Below, one piece after another: positions 15,775 through 24,309 of a DNA stretch of 64,000 nt. Where the stretch lies: positions 62,001 to 126,000 of the forward strand of contig CAJMLT010000001.1 of the NCBI GenBank assembly GCA_905214325.1. Direction: 5' to 3'. The notes under the pieces were generated by a model. It made no database searches. It was not told the DNA's origin and saw nothing but the letters and a program-made list of their open reading frames with translations. The DNA is from an uncultured bacterium (GTDB taxonomy: Bacteria > Actinomycetota > Coriobacteriia > Coriobacteriales > Eggerthellaceae). Made by a program: the position numbers and the translations under genes. Position 1 is the first letter of the stretch, and each line of letters begins with the position of its first letter.

Positions 15775-15863
15775 GAACTCGACGAAGAGTTCTGCCCGAT
15801 CCCTTGCGGAAATCAACTCGGTCGCACAGGGTGCAAGGGCTACGGATTCAACGGCGAATCCGT
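15775..15863 (+). promoter_or_regulatory. Structured leader with ANTAR-type hexaloop hairpins
   Basis: Three helices precede the kinase gene. The first is GAACTC/GAGTTC (15775-15792) with hexaloop GACGAA. The second is CCCTTGC/GCAAGGG (15801-15839). The third is ACGGATTC/GAATCCGT (15842-15863) with hexaloop AACGGC. The last loop has A at position 1 and G at position 4, the known ANTAR recognition rule. The first has G4 but G at position 1. The middle helix would bring the two hexaloop hairpins near each other. I see no U-tract terminator. The rest of the 418-base divergent gap (15541-15958) holds no supported gene. Confidence 0.6.
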
Positions 15864-15958
15864 TCTTGAAGTACGGGAAATACGAAGCGCATACCATGTC
15901 CAAAGACGGGTGTGGTGGCGAGACGTGTTTCAAGGTAGAAGAACGGAGACGCTTACCT

Positions 15959-17014
15959 ATGACACCCTATCTCGACGACACGATTCAAACCCCGAGTCTG
16001 GATACGTTCGCCTTGCTTGAAAAAGGCGATCCGGCTCCCGACTGGTTGTATGAGGGCGTATGTAAGGCTTGGGGCATTAAACCCAGCGCCTCGATGTTGA
16101 CGCTTATCACGGTTTCCGAAAACGCGACATTCCTGCTGTCTTTGCGCGGCGATCCCTTCGGGGTGGTTCGCGTATCCCAGCCCGGCTACGTGGGCGGGCC
16201 TCGCGCCATCGCCTCGGAACTGGAATGGGTCAATTCCCTGCACGATATCGAAGAGGTGAATCTGGTTACCGCCATTCCCACCGTGCGCGACACCTATGTG
16301 GTGACCATTCTCGATGAAGCGGGAGTCGAATGGGCTTGCATCTGCAGTGAATTCGTCGAAGGCGTCGTGTTGGAGGATCTGGATGACCCCTCCTCCTATT
16401 ATCGCACGTTGGGTCGGTGGAGTGCCCTGTTCCACAATCAGTCCCGCACATGGGAATTGCCCGAAAACTTCAAGCGGTTCAATTGGGGGCTCTCGGACAT
16501 GATAGGGCCGAATCCCCGCTGGGGAAGGTGGGAGGAGACGGATCTCGGCGAAGAAGAATTCAATCTTTTGAAACATGCCGAAAACGAGGCCATCAAAGTA
16601 ATGGAGAAGGCTCCCCGTACCACCGAGACCTGGGGTGTTATCCACGCGGATCTGCGGCCCTCGAATGTCATCGCCGATGAAGAGGGCAACCTTACGGTTA
16701 TCGATTTCGATGATGCGGGATTCAGCTGGTATCTCTACGACTACGCTGCCGCTCTCTCGTTCGTCGAGCACGAGCCCTATGCCCCGGCGATGGCCAAGGC
16801 GTGGGTGGAAGGCTATCGACAGATCAACGATCTCAGCGACCATGATATCGAAGTGGCCAGTGCGCTTTCGATGCTGCGACGCCTGCAGATGCTGGGCTGG
16901 ACGGTGAACCACCCCGAAGACGCGTTACCCGATGGCCTGTTCCGCGCCCAAGCTCCGGGAACGGTTGCCTGCGCGCGACGCTACCTTGAAAACCCTACCT
17001 GGCTTCTGAACTGA
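15959..17014 (+). CDS. APH/ChoK-fold small-molecule kinase, probable ethanolamine kinase
   Basis: A 351-residue aminoglycoside/choline-kinase-fold protein. The catalytic loop is GVIHADLRPSNVIADEEG (H-D----N pattern) and the metal motif is TVIDFDDAG. The N-lobe has ISENATFLL-like and VVRVS strands. Proteins of this fold often sit beside, or fused to, ETNPPL-like class III enzymes. The inferred role is ATP-dependent phosphorylation of ethanolamine to feed the divergent phospho-lyase. The ATG at 15959 follows CGGAGA; an upstream in-frame ATG at 15896 would add 21 residues. The permease follows after 60 bases. Homoserine or choline kinase activity is possible. Confidence 0.78.
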   Translation: MTPYLDDTIQTPSLDTFALLEKGDPAPDWLYEGVCKAWGIKPSASMLTLITVSENATFLLSLRGDPFGVVRVSQPGYVGGPRAIASELEWVNSLHDIEEVNLVTAIPTVRDTYVVTILDEAGVEWACICSEFVEGVVLEDLDDPSSYYRTLGRWSALFHNQSRTWELPENFKRFNWGLSDMIGPNPRWGRWEETDLGEEEFNLLKHAENEAIKVMEKAPRTTETWGVIHADLRPSNVIADEEGNLTVIDFDDAGFSWYLYDYAAALSFVEHEPYAPAMAKAWVEGYRQINDLSDHDIEVASALSMLRRLQMLGWTVNHPEDALPDGLFRAQAPGTVACARRYLENPTWLLN

Positions 17015-17074
17015 AGCCTTTCGACGAAAGACCATGAAGAACACGACACGACGATTCGTTAGGAAGTGATAGTG

Positions 17075-18517
17075 ATGACTCCTCCAACCTCGACAGCGGT
17101 TGCGGGATCCGCAACCGCGGAAAGCAAGGAATACTTTGCCAAGCGCTCTCTGAAGAAAGGGACGGTAGGCTGGGTGCTTCTCGCCAGTTTGGGAGTTTCC
17201 TATGTTATATCGGGAGACTTTTCCGGATGGAACCTCGGTTTGGCCCACGGTGGTTTTCTAGGATTGGCCATCGCGTTTGTGGCCATGGGCGCCATGTATG
17301 CCTGCATGGTACTCGGTTTGGCTGAAATGTCGTCGGCTCTGCCGACGGCGGGTGCCGGTTACGGGTTCGCCCGCCGAGCCCTGGGTAAAGCCGGCGGGTT
17401 CGCAACCGGTATGGCCATTCTGATCGAATATACCTGCGCGCCTGCGGCCATTTCGATTTTCATAGCCGGCTATATAGAGTCCCTGGGGCTGTTTCCCGGG
17501 CTCGATCCGGTGGTTATCATCGGCGTATGTTTCCTGTTGTTCATCGGCGTTCATCTGATCGGTGTCGGCGAAGCACTCAAGGTCATGTTCGCCATAACCG
17601 CCATCGCGTTGGTTGCTCTGGTTGCCTTCGTGTTCGGCATGCTGCCTCATTTCGACGCGACCAATCTTTTCAATTTGGCGGCGGACGGAAGCGCGGGGAG
17701 TTCGACGCTGCTGCCCGGTGGAATGAGTGGCATATTGGCCGCTCTGCCCTTTGGCATCTGGTTCTTTTTGGCCATCGAAGGTGTTCCTTTGGCTGCCGAG
17801 GAGGCAAACGATCCTAAAAAGGATATGCCCCGCGGAATCATTGCCGGCATGTCCGTTTTGGTGATCACCGGTTTGTGCGTGCTCATGCTTGCTCCCGGCG
17901 GTGCCGGTGCGGAACTGATGAGCACCTCCGGCGCCCCGCTCGTCGATGCGCTTGCCGCCGTCGGTGAAAGCGATTTGGCCATGTTCGTCAACTATGCCGG
18001 CCTTGCCGGGTTGGTGGCTTCGTTCTTCTCCATCGTCTATGCGTATTCGCGCCAGATGTTCGCCCTGTCCCGTGCCGGTTATCTGCCGCGCTTTCTGTCT
18101 ATAACCGGTTCCCGCAAGACCCCCATTTTCGCGCTTATCGTTCCCGGATGTATCGGGTTCCTCTTGGCTGCCATCTTGCAGGATGGCGACATCCTGATCA
18201 ACATCGCGGTTTTCGGTGCCTGTGTGTCCTACGCCTTGATGAATCTTTCCCATATCGTTTTGCGCAAGAAGGAGCCGGAGCTGCCCCGTGCCTATAGGAC
18301 TCCCGGTGGTGTGGTTACGACCGGTATCGCGCTGGTGCTCTCCTGCGTGGCTATCGTTTCCACTTTCTTCGTCGATACGGTTGCCGCATGTTGCGTGTTG
18401 GGAGTGTTCGTGATCGCGATGGTCTATTTCGTTCTCTATGCCCGCAAGCATTTGGTTGCCAATGCGCCCGAAGAAGAATTCGCACAACTGGAAGCCGCCG
18501 AAGCCGAATTGCGCTGA
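17075..18517 (+). CDS. Ethanolamine permease (APC superfamily)
   Basis: A 480-residue, 12-helix amino acid-polyamine-organocation transporter. The strings VISGDFSGWNLGLAHGG, ALPTAGAGYGFARRALG, ATGMAILIEYTCAPAAIS and FGIWFFLAIEGVPLAAEEA correspond to the EutP/Eat-type ethanolamine permeases of proteobacteria (VISGEYFGW, AGGPFAYARRAFG, WFFLAIEGVAMAAEE). It should import ethanolamine across the cytoplasmic membrane. The ATG at 17075 has AGGAAG 8 bases upstream; a GTG at 17066 is in frame. It lies downstream of the kinase in one unit. Confidence 0.87.
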   Translation: MTPPTSTAVAGSATAESKEYFAKRSLKKGTVGWVLLASLGVSYVISGDFSGWNLGLAHGGFLGLAIAFVAMGAMYACMVLGLAEMSSALPTAGAGYGFARRALGKAGGFATGMAILIEYTCAPAAISIFIAGYIESLGLFPGLDPVVIIGVCFLLFIGVHLIGVGEALKVMFAITAIALVALVAFVFGMLPHFDATNLFNLAADGSAGSSTLLPGGMSGILAALPFGIWFFLAIEGVPLAAEEANDPKKDMPRGIIAGMSVLVITGLCVLMLAPGGAGAELMSTSGAPLVDALAAVGESDLAMFVNYAGLAGLVASFFSIVYAYSRQMFALSRAGYLPRFLSITGSRKTPIFALIVPGCIGFLLAAILQDGDILINIAVFGACVSYALMNLSHIVLRKKEPELPRAYRTPGGVVTTGIALVLSCVAIVSTFFVDTVAACCVLGVFVIAMVYFVLYARKHLVANAPEEEFAQLEAAEAELR

Positions 18518-18596
18518 CGCGGGTATCCACGTAAGGCGGAATCGTTCTGAGACTTTTCCTTGGGAGCTCCTGTGTTCGGGATGTTCCATACCTCCG

Positions 18597-18627
18597 GAAT
18601 CACCCCTGCCGCGTGTGGGGGTGATTC
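18597..18627 (+). terminator. Stem-loop downstream of the permease
   Basis: A 10-bp perfect stem (GAATCACCCC / GGGGTGATTC) with an 11-base loop lies 80 bases after the permease stop. No U-tract follows, so termination may be partial and the HAD gene may be read through. Confidence 0.5.
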
Positions 18628-18721
18628 GCGTGATCGGGGTTTCGGCAGTGATGGAGGGAAGTCGAAGACGGAGTTGTTCTTCGGGTGACCTATTCGAGAA
18701 ATCATGGGGAAAGGAAATTCC

Positions 18722-19399
18722 ATGCAGGTACGAGGAGTGATATTCGATTGCGACGGAACCCTGTTGGATTCGATGGGGGCTTGGCGTGAGGTCGAGAGCG
18801 ATCTTGCCCGTAGGGCGGGAGTGGTTTTGAGCGAAGAAGAAGTGGAGCTGTTGGGTGCCAACACGCTGCCCCAGACCGCGCGCTATTTTCATGAACTCTA
18901 TGAGATCGGCTTCACCACCGAAGCGGTTGGAAAGGAGATGGAGGAGGGGTTGTATCGCTATTACCGCGATCAAGTGGAGCCGCGTGAGGGGGTGCTCGAT
19001 TTCGTGGGAGCACTTGCCGAAGTCGGGGTGAAGATGAGCGTGGCATCCTCCAGTCCGCGTTACCTGTTGGAAACGGGATTGGCGCGGGTAGGGTTACTCT
19101 CCTTCATGGACACGGTCGTTTCCGTCAGTGACACCGGTGTTTCCAAGCGCGAGCCCGTTACCATCGATAGGGCACGAGAGTCGATGGGAACGGAGCGCTG
19201 TTTCACGTGGGGATTCGAAGACTCGCTCTATGCCATCGAAGTATTGAAGCGTGCGGGATATCATGCGATCGGCGTTCACGATCGTGACGAAGCCGGATCG
19301 TTGGCCGATTTAAAGCGTGCTGCGGATCATGCCGTCGATGAATTCGGTGATCTGGACGTGTCGCTGTTCCTGAAGGGTGGATACGCGAAGAAAGTCTAA
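18722..19399 (+). CDS. HAD-superfamily hydrolase (phosphatase, beta-PGM-like)
   Basis: A 225-residue class I HAD protein. Motif I is FDCDGTLLDS, motif II is SVASSSPR, the motif III region is VSKREPVTIDRA, and motif IV is TWGFEDSLYAIEV. The acidic DxDGT nucleophile pair is intact, so it should be a phosphatase or phosphomutase of a small metabolite. The ATG at 18722 has AAAGGAA upstream. It lies 204 bases after the ethanolamine permease and may belong to the same unit. A role in phosphoethanolamine metabolism or housecleaning is possible but not shown. Confidence 0.83.
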   Translation: MQVRGVIFDCDGTLLDSMGAWREVESDLARRAGVVLSEEEVELLGANTLPQTARYFHELYEIGFTTEAVGKEMEEGLYRYYRDQVEPREGVLDFVGALAEVGVKMSVASSSPRYLLETGLARVGLLSFMDTVVSVSDTGVSKREPVTIDRARESMGTERCFTWGFEDSLYAIEVLKRAGYHAIGVHDRDEAGSLADLKRAADHAVDEFGDLDVSLFLKGGYAKKV

Positions 19400-19404
19400 A
19401 ACCT

Positions 19405-20775
19405 CTAGGCGTGTTGGATGCGCAGCGACCGCTTCGCCTGCTCGAGGAAGGAGGGGCGTTTCGCCTTGTTTCCGAGGAGCTTGATCGTGGCTCGATGGAG
19501 TAGTACGGCAGCCATGATGCTCAGCATGACCTGAACCACCACGACCGCACTCCACACGCCCATGATCCCCGCGGAAAAGCCCAGCAGGCAGGTGAAGGCG
19601 ACCACCATGACGGCTTCACCGTAGACCAGCCAGCTCGAACCCTGTGCGTTGCCGGTGGCGTAGAAATAGGAGGTGGCGACATGTGTGAAACCGAAGAAGG
19701 CATAGGCGAGGGCGATGATGGGTAGTGCGTAGGAGATGATTTCGGTCGCCGCTGCCGACGCGCCGAACCATACGGGGATGTCGTTGCGCAGGCCGCACAT
19801 GGCAAGCAGCCCCGCGAGGCCCAACCCCAGCGCGATCATGAAATTGGTGTTGCGCAATTTCTGTACGGCCTCGTATTTTCCGGCTCCGAAGCATTGGCTG
19901 ATCAGAGGCTGGCTGCCATCGCCGATACCTTGGATCATCATCTGTACGACGCAGGCAACGTAAGCGATCACCGCATAGGCGGCTACCGCGGTTTCGCCCC
20001 CGTAGACCATGGCGTTGATATTGATGCTGATGATGGTTATCTGGGGAAGAAGGGTGAGACCGAACGGCGCCGATCCTATTTTGAGCGAGCGGAATATGAG
20101 TTCGGTATCGGGCTTGAACAGGCGCACGGGCATGCGTTCGCCCTTGCGGAAGAAAAAGCCGATGCAGAACAGAAAGCAGGCGCATTGGGACAACGCCGTA
20201 GCCGCACCCGCCCCCTGGGTTCCCATACCGCACACCACGATGAACAGATAATCGAGGATGACATTCATGACACCTGCGATGATGGAGGCGCACATGGCGT
20301 ATTTCACATGTCCGCGGTTACGGATCAGAGGCAAGCTGCCGGTCACGATCACTTGGAGCGGTGCCGCCAAGGAAAGAGCGCCCAGATAGAGCACGGCCTG
20401 CTCCAGGGTTTCACCCTGACCGCCCATGAGTGCGCAGAGCGGGCGGGCGCAAAGAAGCAGGAGCGTCATGATGGGAAGAGAAGCACACGCGAGAAGGGTC
20501 AGGGTGTGAGCGGTGGCTCGACGTGACCCCATCACATCCCCCGATCCCGAGCGGAGTGAAGCGATCACCGCACCACCCATGCCGACACCGGTTCCCGTTG
20601 CCAGGACCAGGGCATAGAGGGGATAGGCGACGTTGATGCCGGCAAGACCGGCGTCGCCTACGACGTTGCCCACGAAAAGGCCGTCCACTATCGAATAAAT
20701 GCAAGAAAGAGTGAAGGCTATCGTGGCAGGCACGACATAGTGAAGGTATGGTTTGATCATGGTTCTCTCGATCAT
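19405..20775 (-). CDS. MATE-family multidrug/cation antiporter
   Basis: A 456-residue 12-helix transporter. It has the MatE opening (MIKPYLHYVVPATIAFTL...YSIVDGLFVGNVVGDAGLAGINVAYPL), the repeated half with QMMIQGIGDGSQPLISQCFGAG, and FTHVATSYFYATGNAQ. It should export drugs or metabolites by sodium or proton antiport. The ATG at 20775 follows AAGGGAGAACC; the motif GAGAACCATGATC recurs 15 bases later and offers a second start. It converges on the HAD gene with only 5 bases between them and is divergent from a MerR gene that may control it. Confidence 0.92.
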   Translation of the reverse strand: MIERTMIKPYLHYVVPATIAFTLSCIYSIVDGLFVGNVVGDAGLAGINVAYPLYALVLATGTGVGMGGAVIASLRSGSGDVMGSRRATAHTLTLLACASLPIMTLLLLCARPLCALMGGQGETLEQAVLYLGALSLAAPLQVIVTGSLPLIRNRGHVKYAMCASIIAGVMNVILDYLFIVVCGMGTQGAGAATALSQCACFLFCIGFFFRKGERMPVRLFKPDTELIFRSLKIGSAPFGLTLLPQITIISININAMVYGGETAVAAYAVIAYVACVVQMMIQGIGDGSQPLISQCFGAGKYEAVQKLRNTNFMIALGLGLAGLLAMCGLRNDIPVWFGASAAATEIISYALPIIALAYAFFGFTHVATSYFYATGNAQGSSWLVYGEAVMVVAFTCLLGFSAGIMGVWSAVVVVQVMLSIMAAVLLHRATIKLLGNKAKRPSFLEQAKRSLRIQHA

Positions 20776-20836
20776 GGTTCTCCCTTGCGGATATCGGAGA
20801 TTTTCCGGTTAAAAAAGCCCTCTTCCTGTAGGGCCG

Positions 20837-20875
20837 AAGTTACTCTAAACTCTCAAGTAACTTGAATGTTTAGAG
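20837..20875. promoter_or_regulatory. Nested inverted repeats, probable MerR operator
   Basis: Three overlapping dyads lie between the MATE and MerR genes. AAGTTACT (20837-20844) pairs with AGTAACTT (20856-20863). CAAGTAACTTG is a palindrome at 20854-20864. CTCTAAAC (20843-20850) pairs with GTTTAGAG (20868-20875). The central palindrome resembles the dyad that MerR proteins bind within long-spacer promoters. Confidence 0.65.
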
Positions 20876-20960
20876 GTGAACATGTTGTTTCATAAAACGT
20901 TCACAATCCTTGTTACATTCCCCGTAAATCATCTTTCTTTTCCGTTAAAGGAGACCCGCT

Positions 20961-21758
20961 GTGGACCAGATGAAGAGTTGCACCATCAAGGAGGCCGCGC
21001 GGCTTTTAGGGGTGGAGCCGTCCACGTTGCGCTATTGGGAGGAGATAGGGCTCATCTCCTCCACCCGTAATCCCGCCAGTAACTATCGGATGTATTCGCT
21101 CCATAACCTTTTCGAGGCAAGCGATGTCGCCTTCTTCCGCAAGATGGGCATGTCCGTGAAGACGATGCAGAAGTCCCGCGATTATTCCCTCGAAGATCTG
21201 ATCGATGCGCTGGATGTCACCCATGAAGGAGTCGAGCGCAAGATCGAGCATCTTCGGGTCATTTCGCAGAAGCTCGAAGATCAACGCAAGGTGGCTTCAC
21301 ACGCACTCGATCTGATGAAGCGGGGAATCAGGGAAGCGACTCCCACGGCCAAGCGCCTGGTGGCCTACGATCCCGCTCTCGAACGCCAGTGGGATATCCT
21401 CGTCTCCGACCTGCGCCGCTATGCGGTTTTGGTGGACGCCGAAGAGCCCGATGTGCTCCGCGAGGCCTGCGCCGATTTTCCGGGAAGCGAAGATGCCTAC
21501 GGGTCAGAGGAGCCGATCGAGGTGATATGGGATCGTAAGCGGGAATTGCAGCGGGGCGTGCGTTTCTTCGAGGGAGTTGCGCTTTCCGAGCATAATCGAA
21601 TGGTCGATATCGATATGCGTTCGCTTTTCGATGCCGCACGTGATCACGGGCATACACCGCTTTACGCCATCGCGCACTATCTGGTGTCGGCCAATTTCAG
21701 CGGTCGGAAGGATTGCTACCGGGTGTTGATAGCCTGCGCGCCCGTCGACGCCTCATGA
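20961..21758 (+). CDS. MerR-family transcriptional regulator
   Basis: A 265-residue regulator with an N-terminal MerR HTH (CTIKEAARLLGVEPSTLRYWEEIGLISSTRNPASNYRMYSLHNL). A coiled helix and a C-terminal effector region of about 150 residues follow, with an unrecognised sequence. The GTG at 20961 has AAAGGAG 7 bases upstream. It is divergent from the MATE pump, with MerR-like dyads between, so pump induction is a fair hypothesis. Its 3' end overlaps the convergent VanZ gene by 62 bases. Confidence 0.9.
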   Translation: MDQMKSCTIKEAARLLGVEPSTLRYWEEIGLISSTRNPASNYRMYSLHNLFEASDVAFFRKMGMSVKTMQKSRDYSLEDLIDALDVTHEGVERKIEHLRVISQKLEDQRKVASHALDLMKRGIREATPTAKRLVAYDPALERQWDILVSDLRRYAVLVDAEEPDVLREACADFPGSEDAYGSEEPIEVIWDRKRELQRGVRFFEGVALSEHNRMVDIDMRSLFDAARDHGHTPLYAIAHYLVSANFSGRKDCYRVLIACAPVDAS

Positions 21759-22215
21759 TGGCGTGAATCACCAGGGCACCGAGAAGGGCGGCTATCGTGT
21801 CGACCAGCCAATCCAAGGGATCGCAACTACGCTGGGGTACGAAGAGCTGGTGCCATTCATCCAGCACGCCATAGAGGCTTGCAAGGAAAAACGCATAGGC
21901 ACCTGCCTTGCGTGGTGCAACGTGGAAGCGCAAGGCATTGGCCAATGCGGCCCCTAAAAGGAGAAATTCGGCGAAATGCCCTACGGGGGATACGTCGATC
22001 GGTCCTCCGAAGAGTTGCGTGCTCAACGTAACGAGCCCGGCGCGTAGCGCGGTGATGAGGCCCAAATCGTTGTCGATCTCATGTGCGTTGCGGGCAGACA
22101 TCCAGAAAATGAATGCCATCACGACAAGCACGGCGACCCAGCTTACGGCGACGATTCCCCTGGTGCCGCTATCCGGCGTTTCGGAGGGCGTGTTCTTCAT
22201 CCTTTTATTTCGCAT
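21697..22215 (-). CDS. VanZ-family membrane protein
   Basis: About 172 residues with four predicted helices. The diagnostic strings are FWMSARNA near helix 1, PVGHFAEFLLLGAALANALR, and YGVLDEWHQLFVPQRSCDPLDWLVDTIAALLGA, which is the VanZ-type DE-HQ-F-P-R--D--D core. VanZ-like proteins are linked to teicoplanin tolerance or envelope functions, but most have unknown roles. It overlaps the MerR gene by 62 bases and lies 16 bases after the panF gene on the same strand. Confidence 0.88.
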   Translation of the reverse strand: MRNKRMKNTPSETPDSGTRGIVAVSWVAVLVVMAFIFWMSARNAHEIDNDLGLITALRAGLVTLSTQLFGGPIDVSPVGHFAEFLLLGAALANALRFHVAPRKAGAYAFFLASLYGVLDEWHQLFVPQRSCDPLDWLVDTIAALLGALVIHAIMRRRRARRLSTPGSNPSDR

Positions 22216-22231
22216 GGGGGTCGAATCCGCT

Positions 22232-23709
22232 CTATTCGGGAAAGAAGACGGCGTGCATATCGGGGTCTTCGTCGGGCTTGCTCAGGAGTGATCCTGCGAT
22301 CATGAGTATGAGCGAGACGCTGATGCCGATGACTATCTGGTGCAAACCGAAGAGGGTGAATCCTGCCGCCATGGTGGCACAGTAGGCCAACGCACCGCCT
22401 GCCATGGATAAAAGCGCTCCCTGCCTGGTGGCGCGCTTCCAGAACAGCCCCATCACCATGACCCAGCAAAAGGCCGTCTCCAGTCCACCGAAGGAAAACA
22501 TGCTGATCTTCCAGATGAGATCGGGGGGAACAAGCGCCAGTACGAAAACCAACGCCCCTATGATGAGGGTGACGACTTGGCTCGTGGAGGCGATCTTCTT
22601 CTCCCGGACCGCGAGTCCGCGCTTCTGGTGATAGTGCAGGCCGATGTCCTTGATGATGGAGGATGAGGCCGATATCAACAGAGAGGAAACGGTTGAAATG
22701 GAAGCGGCGATGGGGCCGGTGATGGCGATGCCGGCCAGCCAGGAGGGCAGGGAGGAGGATATGACCAAGGGAATTATGTTGTCGACGCTCGATCCGTAAT
22801 CGGACAGGTTGCCGTCAAGGACGCCTTGGGATAGAACACCCAAGGAGGTGACGCTGATCATGATGAGTCCGATGATCACCGTGCCGCCTATCATGGCATG
22901 GCGCAGGGAGCGGGTGTCCTTGAATCCCAGACAGCGCACGCTTGATTGGGGGAGCGCGAACGTGAGCACTCCCACCAGAAGCCACTGGGTGAAATACAGC
23001 CCGATGGGCATGTTCCCTTCGGAGGTCACGTCGAGCAGTTGAGGCTTCGTCTCGGATAGGGTGGTCATGATGTTTTCATACCCCCTCCCATGCTCAGGAT
23101 TCCCCAAGCCAGTACGCCGATCCCGATGATCATGGCAATCCCGCACAGCGTGTCGGTGAGCACGACGCCCTTGAAACCGCCGACCGTGGTGTAGAGTATG
23201 ACGGCTCCACCGAAGATGGCGAGCCCGATGATGTAGGAATGACCGGTCACCGCTTCGAAGAGCTTGGCTCCACCGACGAATTGCGCGACCATCATGGCGA
23301 CGAAGAAGATGACGATGATGATCGCCGAAAGGGTGGCAAGCAGGTCACTGCGGTAGCGGGCGCGCAGAATGTCGATGATGGTGACCGCATTGATCTTGCG
23401 TCCGATGAGGGCCAGCTTCTTGCCGAACAGCCCGTAGAGTAAGAACAGAGCGGTTACCTGAACCGTTGCCATGTAGACCCAGCCGAAACCGATTTCCCAT
23501 GCTTGCCCGGGGCCTCCGACGAACGTGCTGACCGATCCGTAGGTTGCGATGGTGGTCATGGCCAGCACGAAGCCGCCCATGGTTCTTCCGCCGATGTAGT
23601 ATTCCTTGATGAATTTTTTACCGGCGCTCCGTTTACGGGAGACGAAGGCGATGGCGGCGCAGACCAAAAGGAACAGAGCGACGGGGATCAGCGCTATCAG
23701 ATTATCCAT
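22232..23709 (-). pseudogene. panF: Frameshifted sodium:pantothenate symporter-like gene (panF)
   Basis: Two overlapping frames together match one SSS-family PanF-like transporter. The upstream part (23709 to about 23075) carries KEYYIGGRTMGGFVLAMTTIATYGSVSTFVGGPGQAWEIGFGWVYM. It stops soon after SMGGGM. The downstream part resumes at ENIMTTLSETKPQLL and runs to SSIIKDIGLHYH and the last helices. The break falls at a GGGAGGGGG run near 23075-23085; one extra G would join both parts. It may be a true lesion, a sequencing error in a G-run, or phase variation. The start at 23709 overlaps the yhdT stop and has GAGGTG upstream. Confidence 0.8.
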
Positions 23710-23968
23710 GATCCACCTCGGAATCATCCTCATCGTCGAGATCGCAATCCTTCATGACCTTGCCACCGATGACGACGCTGACGATGATGGCGAATATCCA
23801 GGCTCCCAAGCATCCGCCGATGATCCACAGCGGCGTGGAGAAGAGGGAGATGGTGCTTCCGGATAAGCCGAATCCGAGCGCGATCCATACGATGATGGTG
23901 AGCAGAAGGCCGATAAGCGTTGCCTTGGCCTCTCTGTTTGCCTGACGGAGTTTTTCCTTATAGGTCAT
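23702..23968 (-). CDS. yhdT: YhdT-like small membrane protein
   Basis: An 88-residue protein with two helices (LIGLLLTIIVWIALGFGLSG and PLWIIGGCLGAWIFAIIVSVVIG) and an acidic tail DCDLDDEDDSEVDHG. The N-terminus, with REAKATLIGL, and the position directly upstream of a PanF-type symporter match YhdT (DUF997), the usual partner of panF. The ATG at 23968 follows GGGAAAGGG. It overlaps panF by 8 bases, so the pair was translationally coupled. The 24014-24309 stretch upstream has no other gene. Confidence 0.85.
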   Translation of the reverse strand: MTYKEKLRQANREAKATLIGLLLTIIVWIALGFGLSGSTISLFSTPLWIIGGCLGAWIFAIIVSVVIGGKVMKDCDLDDEDDSEVDHG

Positions 23969-24262
23969 CGGCACCCTTTCCCGGGTCGCATCGAATAGGT
24001 GTGGTGGACTCATGATAGGGATTCGATCTCCTTCCCGTCAACGGGCATGTCGGCTCCCTTTCGGAGATCCGTGTTCGTGTTTCCGTATCCGTCGGTGGGC
24101 GGAGCTCGAGGGAGGGGTTGCCGTGAGAAGGCGCCTCGGACGTGTCGGGTTTTCCCTGCGAATCAAAAAGTCACCCTGAAGGGGAAGGGGCCATTTGATG
24201 GCGGAGTGGCCGCTTTGTGCCGCCGGCGGGTTTTCCGTTGACGGCTCCGAGGTCCATCTCTA

Positions 24263-24296
24263 TTGTTGCAGTAGTAACAGTTGTCTTTACAACAAA
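24263..24296. promoter_or_regulatory. Probable MarR operator/promoter
   Basis: Just before the MarR gene lie overlapping inverted repeats: TTGTTG...CAACAA ends, and GTTGT (24280-24284) with ACAAC (24289-24293), 4 bases apart. The small AT-rich patch is a likely autoregulatory site for the MarR-pump operon. Confidence 0.55.
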
Positions 24297-24309
24297 GCAA
24301 GGAATCATC

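Noticed and set aside
17258..18973. A 571-codon open frame on the minus strand across the ethanolamine permease
   Set aside because: It is antisense to a clear APC transporter, its product is rich in His, Gln, Arg and Gly with no domain, and such long antisense frames are common in GC-rich coding DNA.
23060..23090. Programmed -1 frameshift in panF
   Set aside because: The site A-GGG-GGT is not a good slippery heptamer, there is no obvious downstream pseudoknot, and panF is not known to use recoding. A lesion or sequencing error is simpler.
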